NCBI GenBank assembly: GCA_023436615.1
Contig: JAEZIO010000034.1
Location: 46,078 to 110,077, forward strand
Direction of reading: 5' to 3'
Length of the DNA stretch: 64,000 nucleotides
Source of the DNA: Pseudomonadota bacterium
GTDB taxonomy: Bacteria > Pseudomonadota > Alphaproteobacteria > Sphingomonadales > Sphingomonadaceae
Shown: piece by piece, positions 58,143-64,000 of the stretch
Numbering within the stretch: position 1 is the stretch's first letter
Layout of the letters: the number at the start of each line of letters is the position of its first letter
The notes under the pieces: generated by a model
Databases searched by the model: none
Told to the model about the DNA's origin: nothing
What the model saw: only the letters and a program-made list of their open reading frames with translations
Position numbers and translations under genes: made by a program

Positions 58143-59054
58143 ATGCAATCTGCAGAGATCGTCCCCGACAGCGAGCGGCGCGGCCTGATCGGCGCTCTTC
58201 CGCCGCGTTTGCGACCCTATGCATCACTGATGCGCCTCGACCGTCCCATCGGCACGTGGCTGCTCTACTGGCCGTGCGCGTGGAGCGTCGCCTTGGCTGG
58301 TGTCGGGGGCCGGTGGGACCTGTTCCTGTGGCTTTTCCTCGGCGCCTTCGCGACGCGCAGCGCGGGCTGCGTCTACAATGACATCGTCGACCGCGACCTC
58401 GACCGGCGTGTCGAGCGAACCCGGCTCCGTCCGCTCGCGAGCGGACGAGTGCCGCTTGCTGGCGCGTGGATCCTGGTCGCGATCCTACTTGCGATCGCGT
58501 TCGTCGTACTGCTCCAGCTTAACCGAACGGCGCAGATCATCTCGCTGGTGAGCGTCGCGCCGGTGGCCGCCTATCCGTTCATGAAGCGGATCACCTGGTG
58601 GCCGCAGGCATGGCTCGGGCTGGTCTTCTCGTGGGGCGCGCTGGTCGGCTGGCCGGCGATCACCGGCAGCCTCGGCTGGCCGCCGCTGCTGCTCTGGCTC
58701 GGAAGCATCGCCTGGGTGATCGGCTACGACACCCTCTACGCGATCCAGGACATCGAGGATGATGCGCTGGTCGGGGTGAAGAGCAGCGCGCGCCGGCTCG
58801 GGGACAAGGCGGCGCTCGGCGTCGGAACCTTCTATGCGGCCGCCGTGCTGCTCTGGGGCAGCGCTCTTTGGGTGACCCGCCCGGACTGGCTGGCGCTCCT
58901 CGCATTGCTCCCTGCGGCGCTCCATCTCGCCAACCAGGCGCTGCGCACGGACCCGGCCGACGGGGAGGGAGCGCTCCGCCTGTTCCGGTCGAACCGCACG
59001 TGCGGGCTCCTCGTCTTCCTGGCTATGCTGGTCGTCGGCCTCGCCAGCCGCTAA
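58143..59054 (+). CDS. ubiA: 4-hydroxybenzoate polyprenyltransferase
   Basis: UbiA attaches the polyprenyl tail to 4-hydroxybenzoate in ubiquinone synthesis, in the inner membrane. The 303 residues have about eight helices and both aspartate motifs: NDIVDRDLDRRVERTRLRP and YAIQDIEDDALVGVKSSARRLG. LDRPIGTWLLYWPCAWSV near the start is family-typical. It reads with pmbA, nine bases downstream. Confidence 0.95.
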   Translation: MQSAEIVPDSERRGLIGALPPRLRPYASLMRLDRPIGTWLLYWPCAWSVALAGVGGRWDLFLWLFLGAFATRSAGCVYNDIVDRDLDRRVERTRLRPLASGRVPLAGAWILVAILLAIAFVVLLQLNRTAQIISLVSVAPVAAYPFMKRITWWPQAWLGLVFSWGALVGWPAITGSLGWPPLLLWLGSIAWVIGYDTLYAIQDIEDDALVGVKSSARRLGDKAALGVGTFYAAAVLLWGSALWVTRPDWLALLALLPAALHLANQALRTDPADGEGALRLFRSNRTCGLLVFLAMLVVGLASR

Positions 59055-59063
59055 CGCGCGGCC

Positions 59064-60410
59064 ATGCTTTCCCTCGATGAGTCCCGCGCCGCGGCCGAGC
59101 GGCTGGTCGACCGCGCGACGAGCGCCGGCGCGGACGCGGCGGACGCGCTCTATGCCGGCAGCGCATCGATGGCCGTGCAGGTGCGTCTCGGCCTGCTCGA
59201 GGATGCCAGCCGCTCCGAAGGCGAGGAGATCGGGCTGCGTCTGTTCGTCGGTTCGCGGTCTGCATCGGTGGCTTCGTCCGATCTTTCGGAAGAGGCGCTG
59301 GGCGAGCTGGTCACGCGCGCGCTGGCGATGGCGAGGGAAGCGCCGGAGGATGCGTTCGCCGGCCTCGCCCCCGCCGAACTGCTGGCGAGTGAGCCCTTTG
59401 CGGACCTGGATTGCGTTGACGGGGCGATGCCTAACCCGGCCGATCTGAAGGAGCGGGCGCTCGCGGCCGAGGCGGCCGCCCTTGCCGTGCCAGGCGTCAC
59501 CAATTCGAGCGGCGGTTCAGCCGGCACGTCGCGATCGACGGTCGCGCTCGCGACGTCAGCCGGTTTCGCCGGCGCTTATGCGGCGACAGGCTTCAGTTGC
59601 TCGGCCGCAGTCATCGCGGGCGAGGGCGCGGCGATGCAGCGCGACAGCGCCTGGCACAGCAGCCGTCATCTTTCGGGTCTCGATTCGGCTGAAGACATCG
59701 GCCGCCTCGCCGGGGAACGCGCCGCGGCTCGCCTCAATCCGGTCCGGATCAAATCCCGCGCAATGCCGGTCCTGTTCGACCCGCGCGTGTCTCACACGTT
59801 GATCGGTCATTTCGGATCGGCGATCAGCGGCTCGGCCGTCGCTCGCAAGTCGAGCTTCCTCCAGGACAAGCTCGGCACGCGCATTTTCGGCGCTGACGTG
59901 TCGATCTTCGACGATCCCCTGCGCCCCCGCGGGTTGCGGTCACGCCCCTTCGATGGCGAGGGCGTCCGCGTGCAACGCATGGAGGTGATTCAAAGCGGCA
60001 CGCTCACGACCTGGATGGCGGAAAGCTCTGCTGCGCGGCAGCTTGGAATCCAGCCGACCGGCCATGCGGCGCGCGGCGTCGGCGGCGCGCCGGGAGTCAG
60101 CCCCAGCAACTTCTACATGGCCGCCGGCAAGCGCAGCCGCGAAGAGCTGCTGCGCGCCTTTCCGGAAGCGCTGCTCGTCGTCGAACTAATCGGGCAGGGC
60201 GCCAATCCGGTTACCGGCGACTACAGCCGCGGGGCCGTCGGCTTTCTCGTGCGAGAGGGAGAGATCGGTTCGGCTGTGCAGGAAATCACGATCGCTTCGA
60301 ACCTCATCGACATGTTCGCGACGCTCGAGCCCGCGTCGGACCTGGAATTCCGGCGAGGAGTCGATGCACCGACCCTGCTGATCCCCGAAATGACCGTGGC
60401 CAGCGCCTAG
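59064..60410 (+). CDS. pmbA: TldE/PmbA-family metalloprotease subunit
   Basis: A 448-residue member of the TldD/TldE family, which forms a heterodimeric peptidase acting on unfolded peptides such as microcin precursors and CcdA. TldE subunits lack the HExxxH of TldD, and none is seen here. Family sequences include LLEDASRSEGEEIGLRLF, VLFDPRVSHTLIGHFGSAISGSAV, GVGGAPGVSPSNFYM and the C-terminal GFLVREGEIGSAVQEITIASNL. No tldD is in the window. Its end overlaps the converging CoA-binding gene by four bases. Confidence 0.9.
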   Translation: MLSLDESRAAAERLVDRATSAGADAADALYAGSASMAVQVRLGLLEDASRSEGEEIGLRLFVGSRSASVASSDLSEEALGELVTRALAMAREAPEDAFAGLAPAELLASEPFADLDCVDGAMPNPADLKERALAAEAAALAVPGVTNSSGGSAGTSRSTVALATSAGFAGAYAATGFSCSAAVIAGEGAAMQRDSAWHSSRHLSGLDSAEDIGRLAGERAAARLNPVRIKSRAMPVLFDPRVSHTLIGHFGSAISGSAVARKSSFLQDKLGTRIFGADVSIFDDPLRPRGLRSRPFDGEGVRVQRMEVIQSGTLTTWMAESSAARQLGIQPTGHAARGVGGAPGVSPSNFYMAAGKRSREELLRAFPEALLVVELIGQGANPVTGDYSRGAVGFLVREGEIGSAVQEITIASNLIDMFATLEPASDLEFRRGVDAPTLLIPEMTVASA

Positions 60411-60850
60411 GCTTCCGCAGAACTCCCGACAGCCGGAATGCCCAGGCGCATGATGTCGATTTTCGGGCATCGATCCATCACGACCTTCAGCCCCGCTGCC
60501 TCGGCGCGCTGAGCGGCATCTTCATTGACGACGCCCAGCTGCATCCACACGGCCTTGGCTCCGGCGCGAATCGCCTCGTCGACGGCCTCGCCAGCCGCTT
60601 CAGGCCGGCGGAAGATGTCGACGATGTCGATCGGCTCGCCGATCTGCGACAGCTCGCGCCAGATATATTCGCCGTGGACGTGCTCGCCGGTGATGGTCGG
60701 GTTGACTGGGATCACGCGATAGCCGTGATCCTGAAGAAATTGCATGACGCCGTAGGAAGGGCGGTCGGGCCGATCCGACGCTCCGATCATGGCGATTGTG
60801 CGCGCACCCTTCAGAAGCTCGGCGATTTCCTCGTCAGTTCGAAGCGGCAT
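60407..60850 (-). CDS. CoA-binding protein (YccU-like)
   Basis: The 147-residue protein has a Rossmann fold: TIAMIGASDRPDRPSYGVMQFLQDHGYRVIPVNP is the nucleotide-binding part, with later DIVDIFRRPE and VWMQLGV. Such single-domain CoA-binding proteins have no established role. ATG 60850 follows AAAGGAG. Directly downstream of mrp on the same strand (28 bases apart), so cotranscription is likely. Confidence 0.9.
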   Translation of the reverse strand: MPLRTDEEIAELLKGARTIAMIGASDRPDRPSYGVMQFLQDHGYRVIPVNPTITGEHVHGEYIWRELSQIGEPIDIVDIFRRPEAAGEAVDEAIRAGAKAVWMQLGVVNEDAAQRAEAAGLKVVMDRCPKIDIMRLGIPAVGSSAEA

Positions 60851-60878
60851 CGTCAGTCTCCTTTCAGGGAAGAATGTT

Positions 60879-61847
60879 TCAGGGCGCTGCTGTTTCCAGA
60901 GCCTTGAGCACCTTGCTCGCGATCGCCGCGAATGCCTGCGCCTGGGCGCCATTGCCCGCGGCTGGCGGAGCTCCGGCATCAGACGCCTCGCGCAACGACG
61001 GGTCGAGTGGAATACGGCCGAGGAACGGGATTCCGAGCCGCTCGGCCGCCTCCTCGGCGCCGCCGCGGCCGAACGGGTCCGACGTTTCGCCGCAGTGGGG
61101 GCAGGTGAAGCCGGCCATGTTCTCGACGAGACCGAGAACCGGCACCGAGAGCTTGCCAAACAGGTCGATCGCGCGCGTGGCGTCGATCAGCGACAGCGCC
61201 TGCGGCGTTGACACGATGACAGCCCCCGCCGGACGCGATTTCTGGACCAGGGAAAGCTGAACATCCCCCGTTCCGGGTGGCAAGTCGACGACGAGGATTT
61301 CGGCGTCGCCCCAATCCGCCTCGACAAGCTGTGCAAGCGCGCCCGAGGCCATCGGCCCGCGCCAGGCAAGCGCATGCCCCGGCGAGACGAGCTGCCCCAG
61401 CGACAGGAAGCGAATGCCGTGCGCTTCGACCGGATTGAGGCGTTTGTCGTCCGCAGTCGGCCTTTCGTCGGTTCCCAGCAGCTTCGTCTGGGATGGGCCG
61501 TAGACATCGGCGTCTATGAGGCCGACCTTTTTGCCCGAGCGCGCAATGGCAATGGCGAGATTTGCCGATAGCGTCGACTTCCCTACCCCGCCCTTTCCGC
61601 TCGCAACCGCAATGAGCGTTCGGCGCGGTTCGCTCGCCGTCAGCGCGACGCGTGCGTCACGGATGTCGGGCAGGGCGATGGCGGCCGCCTTCAGCTCCTG
61701 CTCGAGCGATGCGCGCTCCTCGGCGCCAAGCCCCGTCGCGTCGGCTACGATCGTCGCAACCCCGTCCTTGGCGCGCCGGGAACGGATGCGGGGCGAATGG
61801 GGATGATCATCGAGGCTTCGCAGCGGGTCTGCCGTTTCGGCTGTCAT
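60879..61847 (-). CDS. mrp: Mrp/ApbC-family iron-sulfur cluster carrier ATPase
   Basis: The 322-residue protein has an N-terminal MIP18-like domain reduced to about 75 residues, then the deviant Walker A SGKGGVGKST, VDLPPGTGDVQLSL and the cluster-binding pair in FTCPHCGE. It transfers Fe-S clusters to target proteins. ATG 61847 is chosen; ATG 61913 in the same frame would run into the hflK promoter region. It is divergent from hflK. Confidence 0.92.
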   Translation of the reverse strand: MTAETADPLRSLDDHPHSPRIRSRRAKDGVATIVADATGLGAEERASLEQELKAAAIALPDIRDARVALTASEPRRTLIAVASGKGGVGKSTLSANLAIAIARSGKKVGLIDADVYGPSQTKLLGTDERPTADDKRLNPVEAHGIRFLSLGQLVSPGHALAWRGPMASGALAQLVEADWGDAEILVVDLPPGTGDVQLSLVQKSRPAGAVIVSTPQALSLIDATRAIDLFGKLSVPVLGLVENMAGFTCPHCGETSDPFGRGGAEEAAERLGIPFLGRIPLDPSLREASDAGAPPAAGNGAQAQAFAAIASKVLKALETAAP

Positions 61848-61918
61848 GCTGGGCGAGATAGGCGCTGGACTGGCGGTTGCCACTGTTTTTCGCCCTTTGC
61901 GCTCCCTATACATGGCTC

Positions 61919-63001
61919 ATGAGCATGTTTCCGGGGTTGGGGGCTCGCGTTCGCGGCCTGTTCAACGACACCAAAGGCCCGTGGGGGCCGAAGAGTTCAG
62001 GTGACGAGCCGCAGGAGCCGCAGGCCGGTCCATGGGGCGAGACTCCCAAGCGCGGGAAAAGAGCGCCGCAGCAGGGGCAGAACGTCACCTCGCTCGACGA
62101 ATTCATCCGCAAGAGCCGCGCGCGCTGGTCGACAGGCGGCGGCGGCCTGCCCGGACGGCCCAATAATTCGATGATCGTCTGGGGTCTCGCGGGCCTTCTT
62201 GTCCTTTGGCTGGTCTTCACGAGCTTCCACAGCATTTCTCCGGCGCAGCGAGGTGTCGTTACGCAGTTCGGGCGCTACAGCCGCACGCTCGGACCGGGCG
62301 TCGGGCTCACGCTGCCATCGCCCATCGAGCGCGTTCGCAAGATCGACGTCGAGAATATCCGCAACACCGATCTGGGTTCGGAAGGTCCCAACGACCTGAT
62401 GCTGACCGGCGATCAGAACCTCATCGATATTTCCTATTCGGTGCGCTGGAACATCCGCACGCCGGAACTCTACCTGTTCCAGCTTGCGCAGCCCGACGAA
62501 ACTATCCGCGAGGTTGCCGAGAGCGCCATGCGCGCGGTGATCAGCCAGGTCAGCCTCATCGACGCGATGGGCGACAAGCGCGCGGATATCGAAACGCAGG
62601 TCGCCGAGCGCATGCAGGCGATCCTCGACGCCTATCGCTCCGGCATCCAGATCCAGGGCATCGCCATCAAGCAGGCCGACCCGCCGGAAGCCGTGAACGA
62701 CGCGTTCAAGCAGGTCACCGCCGCCCAGCAGGACGCGCAGACCTACATCAACAATGCCAATGCCTACGCGCTGCAGCTCAGCCAGAAAGCGCAGGGCGAA
62801 GCGACGGCTTTCGACAAGGTGTACGAGCAGTACAGGCTCGCGCCCGACGTCACCCGTCGCCGCATGTATTACGAGACGATGGAGCAAATCCTTTCGAAGG
62901 TGGACAAGACGATTGTCGAGGCGCCCGGAGTGACGCCGTATCTGGCATTGCCGGAGGTCAAGAAGCAGCAGCAGCAGGCGCAGTCGGGAGAGGGACAGTG
63001 A
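61919..63001 (+). CDS. hflK: FtsH protease modulator HflK
   Basis: Band-7/SPFH membrane protein forming with HflC a cage around FtsH. A Pro/Gly-rich cytoplasmic N-terminus (PWGPKSSGDEPQEPQ) is followed by one helix (MIVWGLAGLLVLWLVFTSFHS) and the SPFH domain (AQRGVVTQFGRYSRTLGPGVGLTLP, RKIDVENIRNTD, and coiled coil QKAQGEATAFDKVYEQY). ATG 61919 is the likely start; ATG 61925 is possible. hflC's GTG overlaps its stop. Confidence 0.94.
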   Translation: MSMFPGLGARVRGLFNDTKGPWGPKSSGDEPQEPQAGPWGETPKRGKRAPQQGQNVTSLDEFIRKSRARWSTGGGGLPGRPNNSMIVWGLAGLLVLWLVFTSFHSISPAQRGVVTQFGRYSRTLGPGVGLTLPSPIERVRKIDVENIRNTDLGSEGPNDLMLTGDQNLIDISYSVRWNIRTPELYLFQLAQPDETIREVAESAMRAVISQVSLIDAMGDKRADIETQVAERMQAILDAYRSGIQIQGIAIKQADPPEAVNDAFKQVTAAQQDAQTYINNANAYALQLSQKAQGEATAFDKVYEQYRLAPDVTRRRMYYETMEQILSKVDKTIVEAPGVTPYLALPEVKKQQQQAQSGEGQ

Positions 63002-63861
63002 CCGACCTCATCCGCCGTCATCCGCTGGTGAGCGGCTTCGCCGCGCTGATCCTGCTGTTCCTCGTGCTGGCGAGCTTTCCAATCGTGCCCGAAACGAAGC
63101 AGGCCGTGATCGTCCGGTTCGGCAAGCCCGTGCGGGTGCTAAACCGGTTCGAGGAGGGCCGGCCGATCGGCGCCGCCGGCGCCGGCATTTCGTGGCGCCT
63201 CCCCTTCGCGGAGGAAGTCGTCTGGATCGACAAGCGGATCCAGAATGTCGACATGCAGCGTCAGCAGGTGCTGTCCACCGACCAGCGCAGGCTCGAGGTC
63301 GACGCCTTCGCCCGTTACCGCATCGTCAATCCCGTCCTGATGTACGTGCGCGCGCGCACCGAGCAGCAGCTCACCGAGCAACTGCGCCCGATCCTCGGCT
63401 CGGAAGTCCGCAATGAGCTGGGCAAGGTGTCGTTCGCGTCGCTGCTGACGCCCGAGCGGCAGGGCGTGATGTCGGACGTGCGCAATTCGCTCAACCGCAT
63501 TGCGAGCCAGTACGGAGTCCAGATCATCGACGTGCGGATCAAGCGCACCGACCTTCCCGACGGCACGCCGCTGACGGCCGCGTTCGACCGCATGCGAACG
63601 GCGCGCGAGCAGGAAGCGCGTTCGATCCGGGCCGAGGGCGCCAAGCGCGCGCAGATCATCCGCGCGCAGGCGGACGCTGACGCGGCCCGTATTTACGCGG
63701 CGAGCTTCGGCAAGGACCCGGCTTTCTACGACTTCTATCGGGCGATGCAGTCGTACCAGGCGACGTTCATCGGCGACGGCACCGACAAGCCGGCGCCGAC
63801 CACGATCATCCTCTCGCCGCAGAACGACTATTTGCGTGAATTCACGGGTCGCGGCCGGTGA
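62998..63861 (+). CDS. hflC: FtsH protease modulator HflC
   Basis: Partner of HflK in the inner membrane. GTG 62998 overlaps the hflK stop (GTGA). The 287 residues have one N-terminal helix (GFAALILLFLVLASFPIV), then the SPFH domain with TKQAVIVRFGKPVRVLN, LPFAEEVVWIDKRIQNVD, RLEVDAFARYRI, and the Glu/Arg/Ala coiled coil AREQEARSIRAEGAKRAQII. A probable protease gene follows 67 bases later. Confidence 0.94.
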   Translation: MTDLIRRHPLVSGFAALILLFLVLASFPIVPETKQAVIVRFGKPVRVLNRFEEGRPIGAAGAGISWRLPFAEEVVWIDKRIQNVDMQRQQVLSTDQRRLEVDAFARYRIVNPVLMYVRARTEQQLTEQLRPILGSEVRNELGKVSFASLLTPERQGVMSDVRNSLNRIASQYGVQIIDVRIKRTDLPDGTPLTAAFDRMRTAREQEARSIRAEGAKRAQIIRAQADADAARIYAASFGKDPAFYDFYRAMQSYQATFIGDGTDKPAPTTIILSPQNDYLREFTGRGR

Positions 63862-63928
63862 GGGCGTTCAAATGGCGTTCACTCGCTTCGCCTAGTGCGG
63901 CGGTGAAAATCCAGACCAAGGGGTGTCG

Positions 63929-64000
63929 ATGAGAGCGAAGGAGTCCGGGAAAGTGCGCTATGCCTATGGGGTCGCGACGGCCCTGCTCGTGGGTGGAACG
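63929..64000 (+). CDS. Start of a gene, probably a Do-type periplasmic serine protease (truncated by window end)
   Basis: ATG 63929 follows AAGGGG and reads MRAKESGKVRYAYGVATALLVGG, the start of an apparent signal peptide, to the edge of the window. The catalytic part is outside. DegP/Do proteases often follow hflK-hflC in alphaproteobacteria, which is the only reason for the name; the fragment itself does not prove it. Confidence 0.5.
   Translation, partial: MRAKESGKVRYAYGVATALLVGGT

Noticed and set aside
1..64000. IS elements, prophage, CRISPR arrays, rRNA
   Set aside because: No transposase, integrase, phage structural gene, regularly spaced direct repeats or rRNA sequence was seen anywhere in the window.

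Overview
The window is high-GC, densely packed chromosomal DNA of an alphaproteobacterium, most likely in the order Sphingomonadales. This is inferred from the TonB-dependent receptor with a proline-rich tail, the hflK-hflC-protease order, the plant-type GshA, and many small hypothetical genes of the kind sphingomonads carry. I see no rRNA, IS element, prophage or CRISPR array. Genes often overlap by 4 to 13 bases and use GTG or TTG starts. Four tRNA genes are present (Thr-TGT, Glu-CTC, Tyr-GTA, Gly-TCC). || Layout. 1-12.4 kb: end of a TonB-dependent receptor, adenosine-kinase-like enzyme, lipoprotein, queG, a two-gene ABC exporter, the minus-strand group dnaJ-like / yihY-like / fabI, thrC, an untranslated 355-base gap with two strong hairpins, xthA, and a secreted DUF3833-like protein. 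12.4-18.7 kb: tRNA-Thr, a DUF429-like protein, a CmpX-like membrane protein, rarA, a PadR regulator behind a perfect 18-bp palindrome, a glycosyltransferase, a deoxyinosine glycosylase-like protein and a small acidic protein. || 18.7-25.1 kb: a copper-resistance block read in one direction. It runs from a CueR-type operator through copA, a small membrane protein, an atypical CDF transporter lacking both usual transport-site aspartates, cueR, two small Cys/His/Met-rich exported proteins, and a 516-residue outer-membrane-type protein with a His/Met-rich N-terminus. This is the strongest candidate for an incompletely described system: a P-type ATPase for the inner membrane, periplasmic metal-binding peptides, and an outer-membrane component of unknown function. 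|| 25.1-40.2 kb: wecB (apparently starting at CTG), a complex I accessory subunit, a MAPEG protein, ispB, a PepSY / response regulator / histidine kinase set, uup, a DUF885 hydrolase, pirin, a proline-rich membrane protein, an AlkA-like glycosylase, rlmB, and a membrane-anchored LuxR-type regulator with two small neighbours. Short palindromes follow two of the tRNA genes. || 40.2-48.4 kb: a complete trpL-D-CF-B-A operon with a Trp-codon leader peptide and attenuator. Its TrpCF fusion and its TrpB and TrpA sequences look enterobacterial rather than alphaproteobacterial, suggesting acquisition by transfer. The bacterial NHEJ pair ku-ligD follows directly. || 48.4-64 kb: an M20 amidohydrolase, a TRIC-like channel, an MFS transporter, a 58-bp inverted-repeat element, a PvdQ-like acylase, pip, gshA, rsmE, a PilZ protein, ubiA, pmbA, a CoA-binding protein, mrp, hflK, hflC, and the first codons of what is probably a Do-type protease.
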